Positions 1 through 9,504 of a stretch of 64,000 nt of DNA are shown here, piece by piece. The position numbers were made by a program, and so were the translations under genes. This DNA is from Allobosea sp. (GTDB lineage: Bacteria > Pseudomonadota > Alphaproteobacteria > Rhizobiales > Beijerinckiaceae), in assembly GCF_017308015.1 (NCBI RefSeq), contig NZ_JAFKFW010000016.1, positions 44,184 through 108,183 of the forward strand, written 5' to 3'. The notes under the pieces are model-generated. The model made no database searches and was not told the DNA's origin. It saw only the letters and a list, made by a program, of their open reading frames with translations. Every line of letters begins with the position of its first letter. Positions within the stretch are counted from its first letter, which is position 1.

Positions 1-1
1 T

Positions 2-436
2 CAGAACTTCACCGACGAGCGCTATTTCCATGGCCGGCCCTCGGCGACGGCCGGCACCGACCCCAACGACAGCTCGAAGACGGTCGACGCGCCCTACAAC
101 GCCGCCAATTCCGGCGGCTCCAATCTCGGCCCGACCAGTCAGAAGCTGGTCGAGCGCATCAAGGCCGAGACCGAGAAGCTCAAGGCCGAGAACCCCGACG
201 CGCCGGTGCCGATGGAGCTGGTGACTGCCTCGGGCAGCGGGCTCGACCCGCATATCTCGCCCGAGGCCGCCTATTTCCAGATCGTGCGCGTCGCCAGGGC
301 CCGTAATGCCGACCCGGCAACGCTGAAAGCGCTCGTCGACACCCATGTCGAGCGGCGCAAGCTCGGCTTTCTCGGCGAGCCCGTCGTCAACGTGCTCGCG
401 CTGAATCTCGCTCTCGACGGCGCCGGCCAACGCTGA
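2..436 (+). CDS. kdpC: Potassium-transporting ATPase subunit KdpC, C-terminal part
   Basis: KdpC is the small single-span subunit of the KdpFABC high-affinity K+ pump and stabilises the complex at the inner membrane. The window opens inside the gene, so the N-terminal membrane segment is missing. The readable part (144 residues) has the family features: an [10 protein letters not shown]-type block near its beginning, a GGSNLGPTS block, and a C-terminal [14 protein letters not shown] block followed by a short helical tail ending in LNLALDG. The stop lies 52 bp before the ATG of kdpD, as expected for a kdpABC-kdpDE order, so kdpA and kdpB should lie just upstream of the window. Identification is firm; only the 5' truncation by the window edge limits it. 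Confidence 0.95.
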   Translation, partial: QNFTDERYFHGRPSATAGTDPNDSSKTVDAPYNAANSGGSNLGPTSQKLVERIKAETEKLKAENPDAPVPMELVTASGSGLDPHISPEAAYFQIVRVARARNADPATLKALVDTHVERRKLGFLGEPVVNVLALNLALDGAGQR

Positions 437-488
437 CACAAAGACCCCGGCGGTGCACCACGCGCCGCCACATTCCCGTGCGGACCGC

Positions 489-3197
489 ATGACCATCGCC
501 GACAGCCATCGCGAGACGAGAGGCCGGCCCTCACCCGAAGCGCTGCTGGCGAGCGCCCAGCGCGAGGGGCGCGGGCGCCTGAAGATCTTCCTCGGCGCGG
601 CGCCCGGTGTCGGCAAGACGTATGAGATGCTGAGTTCCGGACGCGCGCGCCGGGCGGAAGGGATCGATGTCGTGATCGGCGTCGTCGAGACCCATGGCCG
701 CAGCGAGACGCAAGCGCTGGTCGACGGCTTCGAGATCGTCCCGCGCCGGCTCGTCGACTACAAGGGCCGCGCGATCGACGAGATGGACCTCGACGCGGTC
801 CTGGCGCGCCGTCCCGCGCTCGTCCTCGTCGACGAGCTCGCCCATACCAACGCGCCTGGCAGCCGCCATCCCAAGCGCTATCTCGATGTCGAGGAGCTGC
901 TCGCGCGCGGCATCGACGTCTATACCACGCTCAACATCCAGCATGTCGAGAGCCTGAACGACGTCGTCGCGCAGGTTACCCGCATCCGCGTGCGCGAGAC
1001 CGTGCCGGATTCGATCGTCGACCGCGCCGACGACATCGAGATCATCGATCTGACCCCGGCCGACCTGATCAAGCGCCTCGAGGAAGGCAAGGTCTATCTC
1101 GGCAAGACGGCCAAGCGCGCCGTCGCCAACTATTTCTCGCCCGGCAACCTGACGGCGCTGCGCGAACTCGCATTGCGCCGCACCGCGCAACGGGTCGACG
1201 ACCAGCTCCTCAGCCATATGCAGGAACACGCGATCTCCGGTCCATGGGCCGCGGGGGAGCGCATCCTGGTCTGCATCGACGACAGCCCCGGCGCCCCCGC
1301 CCTGATCCGCCATGCCAAGCGGCAGGCCGATCGCCTGCGCGCGCCCTGGAACGCGCTCCATGTCGAGACGCCGCAGGCTGCGGCCCTGACGGAAGCGGCG
1401 AAAACACGGATCGCCAATGCGCTGAGACTCGCGGCACAGCTCGGCGCCGAAGCGATCACCTTGCCAGGACAGGACGTGGCCGGCGAAATCCTCCGCCATG
1501 CCGCCGCGGGCAACGTCACCCAGATCATCGTCGGCAAGCCGGCCAAGCCCCGCTGGCGCGAATGGCTGCGCCCCTCCGTCTCGCATGAGTTGATCAGCCG
1601 CGCCGGCGATATCGGCATCCATGTCGTGGCGTTGCGGGAACAGGCACCCGAGACGGGCGGTGGCATCTCGGCCGTCGGCGAGCCAGGCTTCTCGGCCAAA
1701 CCCTATCTTGCGGCACTGGCCTATGTCGCGATCGCGCTGGGCGCTGCGGAACTGCTCAGCCAGATCATGGACCTGCGCAATATCGCGCTGGTCTTTCTCA
1801 CCGCCGTCCTCGCCTCTGCCGTGACGGCGGGCCTGTGGCCGGCCCTCTTCGCCTCGATCCTCAGCGCGCTCGCGCTGAATTTCTTCTTCATCGCACCGCT
1901 CTATGCGCTCACGATCAGCGATCCCGAGAACGTCGTCGCACTCGGCTTCTTCCTGCTCGTCGCGCTCATCGCCTCGAACCTGACCGCCCGTGTCCAGCGC
2001 CAGGCCAATGCCGCCCGCCAGCGCGCCCGCACCACCGAGGATCTCTATCTTTTCTCGAAGAAGCTCGCCGGTACCGGCACGCTCGACGACGTGCTCTGGG
2101 CCAGCGCCTTCCAGATCGCCTCGATGTTGCGCCTGCGTGTCGTCATCCTGATGCCGGACGAGGGCACGCTTTCGGTCCGCGCCGGCTATCCGCCCGACGA
2201 CACGCTGGTCGATGCCGATATCGCCGCCGCGCGCTGGGCCTGGGAGCATGACCGCCCCGCCGGGCGCGGCGCCGACACCTTGCCCGGCGCGAAAAGGCTC
2301 TATCTGCCTCTGCGGACGGGCCGCACCGCGATCGGTGTCATCGGCCTCGACGACGACAAGGAAGGTCCGCTGCTGACGCCGGAGCAGCAACGCCTGCTCG
2401 ATGCCCTGGCCGATCAGGCTGCCGTCGCCATCGAGCGCATCCAGCTCGTCGCCGATGTCGACAGGGCCAGGCTCGCGGCCGAGGCCGACCGTCTGCGCTC
2501 GGCGCTCCTGACCTCGATCTCGCATGACCTCAAGACACCGCTGGCCTCGATCCTGGGCGCCGCCGGCACCCTGCGCGATTATCGCCAGGCCCTGCCGGAA
2601 GAGGATCGCACCGCCCTGCTCGCGACCGTGATCGACGAATCCGAGCGCCTCAACCGCTTCATCGCCAATCTGCTCGACATGACTCGGATCGAATCCGGAG
2701 CGATGGAGCCGAACGCGGCCCTGGTCGATGTCGCCGACGTGGTCGGAAGCGCACTGCGCCGCGCCAGCAAGATTACCGCCGGCCACAACGTCGAGACCGC
2801 CCTGCCCCGCGACCTGCCGATGCTCCGGCTCGATCCCGTCCTGTTCGAGCAGGTGCTGTTCAACCTGCTCGACAACGCCGCGAAATACGCGCCCGCCGGC
2901 AGCGCCATCGCCATCCGCGCCCGGCAGGATGGCGGCGAGGTGCTGGTAACGGTGACCGACGAGGGGCCGGGCCTGCCGCCTTCAGATCTCGAACGCGTCT
3001 TCGACAGCTTCTACCGCGTCCGCAAGGGCGACCAGGTCCGCGCCGGAACCGGGCTCGGCCTCGCCATCTGCCGCGGCTTCGTCGAGGCGATGGGGGGCAC
3101 GATCGCGGCGGCCAACCGGACGGATCGCAGCGGCGCGGTCTTCACCATCAGCCTGCCGGCGGACGCCCAGCCCAAACCATTGGAACCGCAGACATGA
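489..3197 (+). CDS. kdpD: Sensor histidine kinase KdpD
   Basis: KdpD is the membrane sensor kinase that senses K+ limitation and controls kdp expression through KdpE. With the ATG at 489 it has 902 residues, close to the usual length. Domain order: N-terminal KdpD domain with a Walker A (GAAPGVGKT, about residues 36-44) and the [14 protein letters not shown] block; a USP-like domain (about 250-380); four closely spaced membrane helices (about 395-490); a GAF-like region; and a HisKA/HATPase core with phospho-acceptor His679 in [10 protein letters not shown], an N box around NLLDNAAKY and a GTGLGL box. A GTG at 453 would add 12 residues, but the 489 start aligns with the E. coli N-terminus (my recollection of that sequence). 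Its stop overlaps the kdpE start (ATGA). Confidence 0.95.
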   Translation: MTIADSHRETRGRPSPEALLASAQREGRGRLKIFLGAAPGVGKTYEMLSSGRARRAEGIDVVIGVVETHGRSETQALVDGFEIVPRRLVDYKGRAIDEMDLDAVLARRPALVLVDELAHTNAPGSRHPKRYLDVEELLARGIDVYTTLNIQHVESLNDVVAQVTRIRVRETVPDSIVDRADDIEIIDLTPADLIKRLEEGKVYLGKTAKRAVANYFSPGNLTALRELALRRTAQRVDDQLLSHMQEHAISGPWAAGERILVCIDDSPGAPALIRHAKRQADRLRAPWNALHVETPQAAALTEAAKTRIANALRLAAQLGAEAITLPGQDVAGEILRHAAAGNVTQIIVGKPAKPRWREWLRPSVSHELISRAGDIGIHVVALREQAPETGGGISAVGEPGFSAKPYLAALAYVAIALGAAELLSQIMDLRNIALVFLTAVLASAVTAGLWPALFASILSALALNFFFIAPLYALTISDPENVVALGFFLLVALIASNLTARVQRQANAARQRARTTEDLYLFSKKLAGTGTLDDVLWASAFQIASMLRLRVVILMPDEGTLSVRAGYPPDDTLVDADIAAARWAWEHDRPAGRGADTLPGAKRLYLPLRTGRTAIGVIGLDDDKEGPLLTPEQQRLLDALADQAAVAIERIQLVADVDRARLAAEADRLRSALLTSISHDLKTPLASILGAAGTLRDYRQALPEEDRTALLATVIDESERLNRFIANLLDMTRIESGAMEPNAALVDVADVVGSALRRASKITAGHNVETALPRDLPMLRLDPVLFEQVLFNLLDNAAKYAPAGSAIAIRARQDGGEVLVTVTDEGPGLPPSDLERVFDSFYRVRKGDQVRAGTGLGLAICRGFVEAMGGTIAAANRTDRSGAVFTISLPADAQPKPLEPQT

Positions 3198-3886
3198 CGG
3201 CAACGGACATCAAGGTGCTGGTCGTGGACGACGAGCCGGCGATCCGCCGGCTGCTGCGCGTCGGGCTTTCGACCGAAGGCTATGCCATCCGCGAGGCCGC
3301 GACAGCGCGCGAGGCGACCGAACGTATTGCCGAGGACTTGCCCGATCTCGTCATCCTCGATCTTGGCCTGCCCGATCTCTCGGGACAGGAGCTGCTGCGG
3401 AAATGGCGCGCGGAGGCGCTCACGCTGCCGATCGTCATCCTGTCGAGCCGCACCGACGAGGCCGGCATCGTCGAGGCGCTGGAAAATGGCGCCGACGACT
3501 ATGTCACCAAGCCCTTCGGCATGAAGGAACTGGCGGCGCGGCTGCGTGTGGCACTGCGCCACAAGCTCCAGCAGCAGGGGGAGAAGCCGATCTTCCAGAC
3601 CGGCGAACTCTCGGTCGATCTCGTCAAGCGCATCGTCAGGCTTGGCGAGCAGGAGGTGAAGCTCTCACCCAAGGAATACGATATCCTGCGCATCCTCGTG
3701 CAGCATGCCGGCAAGGTGCTGACCCATCAGTTCCTGATGAAGCAGGTCTGGGGCGCCTCGGCCGATGTGCAGTATCTGCGCGTCTATGTCCGGCAATTGC
3801 GCCAGAAGATCGAGCGCGTTCCCGACCAGCCGCAATACATCACCACGGAGACCGGCGTCGGCTACCGCCTGCGCGAAGCCGAATGA
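3194..3886 (+). CDS. kdpE: Response regulator KdpE (OmpR family)
   Basis: KdpE is the DNA-binding partner of KdpD that activates kdpFABC transcription. The 230-residue protein has a receiver domain (acidic pair VVDDE at 11-13, phospho-acceptor Asp56 in [11 protein letters not shown], conserved Lys in TKPFG) and a C-terminal winged helix of the OmpR/PhoB type (about 130-228, ending in the typical ETGVGYRL strand). The start codon overlaps the kdpD stop by 4 bp, which indicates translational coupling. A PtsN-like gene follows after 51 bp on the same strand. Confidence 0.95.
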   Translation: MTATDIKVLVVDDEPAIRRLLRVGLSTEGYAIREAATAREATERIAEDLPDLVILDLGLPDLSGQELLRKWRAEALTLPIVILSSRTDEAGIVEALENGADDYVTKPFGMKELAARLRVALRHKLQQQGEKPIFQTGELSVDLVKRIVRLGEQEVKLSPKEYDILRILVQHAGKVLTHQFLMKQVWGASADVQYLRVYVRQLRQKIERVPDQPQYITTETGVGYRLREAE

Positions 3887-3937
3887 GCCCTGTCGCCCGG
3901 CCTTCCCGGCCGATGGCATCCCACGAAAACCAGAGTC

Positions 3938-4384
3938 ATGATTCCATCCGACATCATCCGCCCGCGCTCGATCATCAGGCTCTCTGCCGCGAGCAAGCCC
4001 GCCCTGTTCCGCGCCCTCGCGACGAAGGCGGCCGAGCAGATCGCCTTGCCCGAGCCCGTGATCCTCGATGCGCTGAACCGGCGCGAGACACTCGGCTCCA
4101 CCGGCGTCGGCGATGGATTGGCGATGCCGCATGCGCCGGTCGAAGGCCTCGCCGAACCCTTCGGCCTGCTGGCGCGACTGGAGCGGCCGGTCGCATATGA
4201 GGCGATCGACGGCGCGCCGGTCGATCTCGTCTGCCTGGTGCTGACGCCGGTGAATGGCGGCAAGGGCCGGATCGACGCGCTGGCCTGCATCGCAAAGCGC
4301 CTGCGTTCTCCCGAGCTCCGCGACCGTATCCGCAACGCCGCCGGCAGCGAGGATATCTACGCGCTGCTGCTGGAAGAGAGCTGA
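3938..4384 (+). CDS. PtsN-like PTS EIIA(Ntr) protein
   Basis: 148-residue EIIA domain of the fructose/mannitol type, as in nitrogen-PTS PtsN. The phosphorylatable histidine is His65 in LAMPHAPVEG, preceded by the STGVGDG turn typical of PtsN. In enterobacteria, unphosphorylated EIIA(Ntr) binds KdpD and raises kdp expression; that is established knowledge. The location 51 bp behind kdpE suggests a dedicated Kdp-modulating role here, which is inference. Most alphaproteobacteria carry the housekeeping ptsN next to rpoN or hpf, so this may be a second copy. The ribosome-binding site is weak, and the gene may depend on readthrough from kdpE. Confidence 0.85.
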   Translation: MIPSDIIRPRSIIRLSAASKPALFRALATKAAEQIALPEPVILDALNRRETLGSTGVGDGLAMPHAPVEGLAEPFGLLARLERPVAYEAIDGAPVDLVCLVLTPVNGGKGRIDALACIAKRLRSPELRDRIRNAAGSEDIYALLLEES

Positions 4385-4761
4385 CCGGCCTTCACGGCTA
4401 TCGGCGCCGACATGATCGACGGCTTGCGGCGCGCGCCGCCGGTGACGAGGACGCATTCGTCGCGGATGATAAGCTCGGCCAGTCAGCCGAGCAGGAGCGC
4501 ATCTTGCAACCGAGAGGCCGACGATCGGCTCCAGAGCCGACTCTTGCCGCAAGCCCGGCGGAATGCGAGAACGCGCGACAGTGCGATGCTAACCGGTCTT
4601 GCCGGAATGGAAGCACTGTTTCTCCCTTCAGCCGCTTGCGGGCCGGGCGGCACATCTGCTGTTGATCTCAAACCGATGAGACATCGTTCGCTCCTGATGG
4701 CTATTGCACGCCCGTTGCCCGCTCGGGCGGCCGGAGGCGGCGCGCGGCGGGATCCAGGATT
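4385..4761. other. Intergenic gap with no convincing gene
   Basis: This 377-base stretch separates the kdp/ptsN block from the racemase-family gene. A long open frame crosses it on the plus strand (from 4412), but its translation is low-complexity, rich in Arg, Ser and Ala, and resembles no family I know. A GC-rich inverted repeat (GGC..GCGCGCGCC..) lies near 4423-4441. I see no tRNA, repeat family member or clear promoter. Confidence 0.4.
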
Positions 4762-5517
4762 GTGAGGCCTCGCTTGCGCATTCTCCTGCTGAATCCGAAC
4801 ACCATGCCGGAGATGACGGCGCTGGTCGCGCGCGTAGTCCAGCCTTATCTGCCGGAACAGGCAGAGTTCGTGCCGGTCACTGGCCGTTTCGGGGCGCATT
4901 ACATCGCCAGCCGCAGCGCGGGGGTCATTGCCGCCCATGCCGCGCTCGAAGCCTTCGCAGAGCATGGCCGAGATTGCGACGGCGTCTATCTCGCCTGTTT
5001 CGGCGACCCCGGCCTGCTCGCACTCAAGGAGATGGCCCGGATTCCCGTGATCGGCATGGCCGAGGCCAGCAGCCGCTACGCCGCGGAGAAAGCCGAGCGC
5101 TTCGCCATCGTCACCGGCGGCGAGCGCTGGGGACCGATCCTGCACGAATTCGTCGGCTCCATCGGGCTGGGCAGCCGCCTCGCCGCCGTCGAGACGGTGG
5201 CGCCCACCGGCGCCGACATCGCCCGCGATCCCGACGGCTCGATCGCGATGCTCGCGGAAGCCTGCGGCCGGGTCGCCAAGCGCAACGGCGCCGGCGCCGT
5301 CATTCTCGGCGGCGCCGGACTGGCGGGCCTTGCCTCCCGCGTTCAGCCGTATGTCGACGTGCCCGTGATCTGCTCGGCGGAGGCCGGCATCCGGATGCTG
5401 CTGTCCGAACTCGACCACCCGCAGCCGAAGCCGCGCGAAGGCGACCTCGCCCTGCCGGCACCGGTCGCGAGTACCGGGCTCTCGGACGGCCTGTCGCGGC
5501 TGCTTGCAGCGCCCTGA
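4762..5517 (+). CDS. Asp/Glu/hydantoin racemase family protein, second catalytic Cys absent
   Basis: 251-residue protein of the aspartate/glutamate/hydantoin racemase superfamily. The N-terminal strand and NPNT motif (residues 7-14) and the CFGDPG motif with Cys79 match hydantoin/allantoin racemases. The second motif, normally GCAG(M/L), reads GGAGL here: Gly184 replaces the second catalytic cysteine (codon GGC, checked in the DNA). Members with two cysteines racemise by a two-base mechanism, so this one may be a one-base enzyme such as a decarboxylase or isomerase relative, or a binding protein. The start is GTG at 4762; an in-frame TTG at 4774 is also possible. It is followed by a convergent dehydrogenase gene. 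Confidence 0.75.
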   Translation: MRPRLRILLLNPNTMPEMTALVARVVQPYLPEQAEFVPVTGRFGAHYIASRSAGVIAAHAALEAFAEHGRDCDGVYLACFGDPGLLALKEMARIPVIGMAEASSRYAAEKAERFAIVTGGERWGPILHEFVGSIGLGSRLAAVETVAPTGADIARDPDGSIAMLAEACGRVAKRNGAGAVILGGAGLAGLASRVQPYVDVPVICSAEAGIRMLLSELDHPQPKPREGDLALPAPVASTGLSDGLSRLLAAP

Positions 5518-5531
5518 CAGCCAGCGCCGCT

Positions 5532-6443
5532 TCAGCCCTTGCTAGCGAGCGACGTACCGTTCAGCCCGGCGATCCAGTCCGAGAGCATCGGCACGTAATC
5601 CTCGCCATGCCCGCTCGCGACCGCGGTCGCGTAGCTGTTCTTCACGGCATTGCCGACCGGATTGGCGACGCCGGCCTCGTTGGCGACGCTCTCCAGATAG
5701 CGCACGTCTTTCAGCGCGTTGCGCAGCGTGAACTTGTGGGCGTCGCGGTCGCGCTCCAGCACGTATTGCATGAAGGTCTGGTAGAAGCCGCAATCCATGC
5801 GGCTCCCACGCAGCACGCTGTCGAAGACCTGCGGGGTGATGCCGATCTTCTGGCCTAGCGTCAGCGCCTCAGCATAGATCGCGGCATAGCCGAGCGACAG
5901 GAAATTGTTGATCAGCTTCATCTTGTGACCGTCCCCGACCGGCCCGAGATGCACGATCTTCTGTGCCCAGGCTTCGCAGGCCGGCTTGATCCGGGCGAAG
6001 ACCTCCGGCGCGGCCCCGACCATCGCCGAAAGTTGGCCGAGCGCGGCCTGAGCCGGCGTGCCGCCGAGTGGCGCATCCGCCAGATACAGTCCCTTCGCCT
6101 CCAGTTCCGCCGCGAGCTTCACGGTCACCGTGGGGTCGGAAGTCGAGCAATCGACGATTACGGTGCCCGGCTTCGCGCCGGCGATGATGCCGCCATCGCC
6201 CCTCATCACGGCCTCGACCTGAGGAGAACCGGTGACGCACAGGAAGATGATCCCGGAGCGCGCCGCGAGCTCCTTAGCCGTTTTCGCCTCGACCGCACCG
6301 GCCGCGACCAGTGCCTCGACCGGCTTGCGGTTGCGGTGTCCCATCACGGTGAGCGGAAAACCCTTGTCCACAAGATTCCGGGCCATACCCTGCCCCATCA
6401 GGCCGACGCCGATGAAGCCGATGGACTCTTTGCGTGCGCTCAT
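5532..6443 (-). CDS. NAD(P)-dependent beta-hydroxyacid dehydrogenase (HIBADH/GarR family)
   Basis: 303-residue dehydrogenase of the 3-hydroxyisobutyrate/tartronate-semialdehyde/6-phosphogluconate family. It has the N-terminal dinucleotide fold (GFIGVGLMGQGMA), the substrate loop DAPLGGTPAQA and the catalytic-lysine helix (GDGHKMKLINNF). The ATG at 6443 is preceded by a GGGAGA ribosome-binding sequence about 8 bases upstream, so I prefer it to the TTG at 6449. It is transcribed divergently from the LacI-type regulator at 6545, which may control it. The exact substrate cannot be read from sequence; a C3-C4 hydroxyacid is likely. Confidence 0.85.
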   Translation of the reverse strand: MSARKESIGFIGVGLMGQGMARNLVDKGFPLTVMGHRNRKPVEALVAAGAVEAKTAKELAARSGIIFLCVTGSPQVEAVMRGDGGIIAGAKPGTVIVDCSTSDPTVTVKLAAELEAKGLYLADAPLGGTPAQAALGQLSAMVGAAPEVFARIKPACEAWAQKIVHLGPVGDGHKMKLINNFLSLGYAAIYAEALTLGQKIGITPQVFDSVLRGSRMDCGFYQTFMQYVLERDRDAHKFTLRNALKDVRYLESVANEAGVANPVGNAVKNSYATAVASGHGEDYVPMLSDWIAGLNGTSLASKG

Positions 6444-6544
6444 CTTCAAATTCTCCCACTGATATGGTTGAGATGGAGCCGGAATTCGGCGAAATGGCCC
6501 GACCGGCAGCCGGCCGCGAGGCCCGCGCCCAGTGTGGACGAGTC

Positions 6545-7615
6545 ATGATTGCCAGCGACCCCCCCGGGGCCCGCCAGCCCAGGAACCCGACGCCCGCAGG
6601 CCGCAGCCGCGTCACCTTGCAGGTCATCGCCGAGCGCCTTTCGGTTTCGACCGCGACGGTGTCGCTGGCGCTGCGCGGCTCGCTGCTCGTTGCGGAAGCG
6701 ACGCGCAGCCGTGTGCGCGAGATCGCCCGCGAGATGGGCTACAGCTACAACCGCAGCGCCGCTTCGCTGCGCACCGACCGCACCAACATCATCGGCGTCG
6801 GCTTCCACGACATCACCAACCCCTATTTCGCCGAATTGCTGGCGGCGATCGAGGAGACCACAGCCCGCCACGATCGCTCGATCCTGCTCGGCACCTATTC
6901 CGAGAATCTGGACCGGCAGCAGCGCGTGCTGAGCACGCTCGCCGAATACCGGCCGGACGGCATGGTGCTCTGCCCCGCGGGTGCCAGCACCGCCGAGAAT
7001 CTGCTGCCGCTTGTCGATGCCGGTATCCCGATCGTCCAGCTTTCCCGCGAAATTCCCGAGCTCGATCTCGATTTCGTCGGATCCGACGACCGCCACGGCA
7101 CCAATCTGGCGATGGAGCACCTGATCGGGATCGGCCATCGCCGCATCGCCTTCCTGTGCGCCAACGAGAGCATCTCGACCGGGCGCAACCGCTATGCCGG
7201 CTATCGCGATGCGCTGGCCCGCCACGGCCTGCCCTTCGACCCGCAACTGGTGCATTTCGACTACGGCACCCGCGAAAACGGGCTCAAGGGCATACAGCAG
7301 GTCCTCGACGCCCATGACCCGCCGACAGCCGCCGCCTGCATGAACGACCTCGCCGCCTTCGGCGCAATGCTCGGCCTGCGCCATCGCGGGCTGGAAGCCG
7401 GCAGCGATTTCTCGATCGTCGGCTGCGACGACGTGAAGGAGGCGGCGCAATGGTTCCCGGCACTGACCACCGTGTACAATTTCCAGAACGAGATGGGCGC
7501 CAAATCGGCCGAGTTCCTGCTGAACCGCATCGCCGATCCCGCCGCCCCGACGCAGCGCCTGCTGCTGACGCCCGCCCTCCACATCCGCGGAACGACCTGC
7601 CCGCCGCGGCGCTGA
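6545..7615 (+). CDS. LacI family transcriptional regulator
   Basis: 356-residue LacI/GalR regulator. The N-terminal helix-turn-helix is clear (VTLQVIAERLSVSTATVSLAL, followed by the hinge region and GYSYNRSAASLRTDRTNIIG), then a periplasmic-binding-like sensor domain with the usual FVGSDDRHGTNLA and FSIVGCDDV blocks. The ATG at 6545 leaves about 25 residues before the HTH; upstream in-frame starts at 6434-6500 are less likely. It is divergent from the dehydrogenase at 6443 and convergent with the L-threonate dehydrogenase-like gene at 7623 (7 bp between stops). Probable local repressor of the sugar-acid genes; the ligand is unknown. Confidence 0.9.
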   Translation: MIASDPPGARQPRNPTPAGRSRVTLQVIAERLSVSTATVSLALRGSLLVAEATRSRVREIAREMGYSYNRSAASLRTDRTNIIGVGFHDITNPYFAELLAAIEETTARHDRSILLGTYSENLDRQQRVLSTLAEYRPDGMVLCPAGASTAENLLPLVDAGIPIVQLSREIPELDLDFVGSDDRHGTNLAMEHLIGIGHRRIAFLCANESISTGRNRYAGYRDALARHGLPFDPQLVHFDYGTRENGLKGIQQVLDAHDPPTAAACMNDLAAFGAMLGLRHRGLEAGSDFSIVGCDDVKEAAQWFPALTTVYNFQNEMGAKSAEFLLNRIADPAAPTQRLLLTPALHIRGTTCPPRR

Positions 7616-7622
7616 GCCAGCC

Positions 7623-8528
7623 TCAGGCATCGTTGGCGGGCTTGGCGTTGAGCGCGCGATAGGCCCGGACCACCTGCGAATCGTCGCGCCCGCCATGGCC
7701 GAGACCGGAGGCTGACAGGAACATCTGATGTGCCGCCGCGGCCAGCGGCAGGGCCGTCCTCGCAGCGCGCCCGGCATCGAGCACGATACCGAGATCCTTG
7801 ACGAAAATGTCGACCGCGCTCGCCACCACCGGGTCGGGCTCGTGCATGCGCGGCCCGCGATCCCGGAGCATCCAGGAGGAAGCGGCCGAGCCGCCCATGA
7901 TCTCGAAGAGCAGGCGCCCGTCGATGCCGGCCTTCTCGGCGAGCGACAACGCTTCGGCCGCGACCGCGATATGCACGCCGCAGAGCAACTGATTGACGGT
8001 CTTCACCGTCGCGCCCTGCCCGGCCCTCTCGCCGACATGGAAGACCTTGTCGCCGAGCGCGTCGAGCACCGGCTTCGCCCGAGCGAAGCTGTCGCCGGGC
8101 GCCCCGACCATGATCGTCAGTGTCGCATTACGCGCGCCGTTCACGCCGCCCGAGACCGGAGCGTCGATGAAATGCCGCCCGGTCTTCGTCACCTCCGCCG
8201 CGATCGCCTCCGCCTCGCCCGGCGGGCAGGTCACCATCAGGATGACGGTCGCACCCGGCGCCAGAACACCCAGCGCTCCGGCTTCGAACAGCACCGACCG
8301 GGCCTGCGCCGCATTGACGACCATCAGCACCAGCGCTTCGGCGCCCTCGGCCGCATCCTTCGCGCTTGCTCCCGCATGCCCGCCGGCCGCGACGAGCGCC
8401 TCGCGCGCCGCTTCACGCATGTCGAAGCCGGTGACGCGGAACTGCTTCCTGACGAGGTTCTCGGCCATCGGCGCGCCCATGGCGCCGAGCCCGACAAAGG
8501 CGATGCTGGAGATCGGTTGAGCGGACAT
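7623..8528 (-). CDS. L-threonate dehydrogenase-like NAD-dependent oxidoreductase
   Basis: 301-residue beta-hydroxyacid dehydrogenase, distinct from the one at 5532. The Rossmann motif is FVGLGAMGAPMA, the substrate loop DAPVSGGVNGA, and the catalytic lysine lies in GQGATVKTVNQLLCGVHIA. The QLLxGVHIA string is typical of the LtnD group, which oxidises L-threonate to 2-oxo-tetronate. A LtnI/OtnK/OtnC-type kinase and aldolase are not present in the window, so the assignment to threonate is tentative. The ATG at 8528 was chosen over upstream starts because it fits the family N-terminus. It lies 73 bp behind the ABC permease and is probably the last gene of that operon. Confidence 0.8.
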   Translation of the reverse strand: MSAQPISSIAFVGLGAMGAPMAENLVRKQFRVTGFDMREAAREALVAAGGHAGASAKDAAEGAEALVLMVVNAAQARSVLFEAGALGVLAPGATVILMVTCPPGEAEAIAAEVTKTGRHFIDAPVSGGVNGARNATLTIMVGAPGDSFARAKPVLDALGDKVFHVGERAGQGATVKTVNQLLCGVHIAVAAEALSLAEKAGIDGRLLFEIMGGSAASSWMLRDRGPRMHEPDPVVASAVDIFVKDLGIVLDAGRAARTALPLAAAAHQMFLSASGLGHGGRDDSQVVRAYRALNAKPANDA

Positions 8529-8601
8529 GAGGCAAATACTCTCGGAACGAAAGCGGGCACAGCTCACGCCATGCCCGTGGGATAGTCGGCACTGCAGCCT
8601 G

Positions 8602-9504
8602 TTACTCCTTCACCGCACCCGTCATGGACGCGACGTAGTAGTCGACGAAGAAGGAATAGAGGATTGCGACGGGGATCGAGCCGAGCAGCGCCCCGGCCAT
8701 CAGCGAGCCCCAGTGATAGACGTCGCCCTCGACGAGCTGGGTCAGCACCGCCACGGGCACCGTCTTCTTCTCCGCCGACTGGATGAAGGCGAGCGCATAG
8801 ATGAACTCGTTCCAGGACAGGGTGAAGGCGAAGATGCCGGCCGAAATCAGGCCGGGCATGGCCAGCGGCAAGGTGATCCGCCACAGCGTCTGCAGCCGCG
8901 TCGCCCCGTCGATCATCGCGCATTCTTCCAGCTCGTAGGGGATCGACTTGAAATAGCCGATCAGGAGCCAGGTGCAGAACGGGATCAAAAAGGTCGGGTA
9001 GGTCAGGATCAGCGCCAAGGGCGAGTCGAACAGGCCGAACTGGAAGATCAGGGTCGCCAGCGGGATGAACAGGATCGAGGGCGGAACGAGATAGGCGAGA
9101 TAGATCGCCAGGCCCACATATTGCGAGCCCTTGAACCGCAGGCGCTGGATCGCATAGGCGGCAAGCACGCTGGAGAACAGCGACAGCGCCGTCGCCACGG
9201 CCGCGACCATCATCGTGGTCCACAGCCATTGCGGATAGTCGGTCTGGAAGAGCAGCTTGTTGATGTTCTCCAGCGTCGGCGACTTCACCCAGAACGGGTT
9301 ATTGTTCTTGTAGTCGAGCAACTCGCCGTTCGGTTTGATCGCCGTGATCGCCATCCAGTAGAACGGGAACAGCAGCACGAGCACGAAAACCGAAAGCGGC
9401 AGATAGAGCGTGATGAAGCGCCGCGGGCCCGACGACCAGTCGATGACGCCTTCACGCTCCTTGTCGGTCAGATGCGGGCGCGCTTCCAGGGTCTGATCAG
9501 TCAT
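8602..9504 (-). CDS. Carbohydrate ABC transporter permease (MalG type)
   Basis: 300-residue inner-membrane permease of the CUT1 class. Six membrane segments are visible, the first at about residues 32-52. The EAA loop that contacts the ATPase is ELEECAMIDGATRLQTLWRI. Its start overlaps the end of the MalF-type permease gene by 8 bp, so the two are coupled. It works with the binding protein (10591), the other permease (9497) and the ATPase (12126) to import a sugar, polyol or sugar acid. Confidence 0.93.
   Translation of the reverse strand: MTDQTLEARPHLTDKEREGVIDWSSGPRRFITLYLPLSVFVLVLLFPFYWMAITAIKPNGELLDYKNNNPFWVKSPTLENINKLLFQTDYPQWLWTTMMVAAVATALSLFSSVLAAYAIQRLRFKGSQYVGLAIYLAYLVPPSILFIPLATLIFQFGLFDSPLALILTYPTFLIPFCTWLLIGYFKSIPYELEECAMIDGATRLQTLWRITLPLAMPGLISAGIFAFTLSWNEFIYALAFIQSAEKKTVPVAVLTQLVEGDVYHWGSLMAGALLGSIPVAILYSFFVDYYVASMTGAVKE

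Noticed and set aside
531-2786. 751-residue minus-strand open frame
   Set aside because: Antisense shadow of kdpD; composition is dominated by Asp/Gly/Arg and no domain is recognisable.
4412-4765. 117-residue open frame in the gap after ptsN
   Set aside because: Ser/Arg/Ala-rich, no ribosome-binding site, no similarity I know; left as intergenic.
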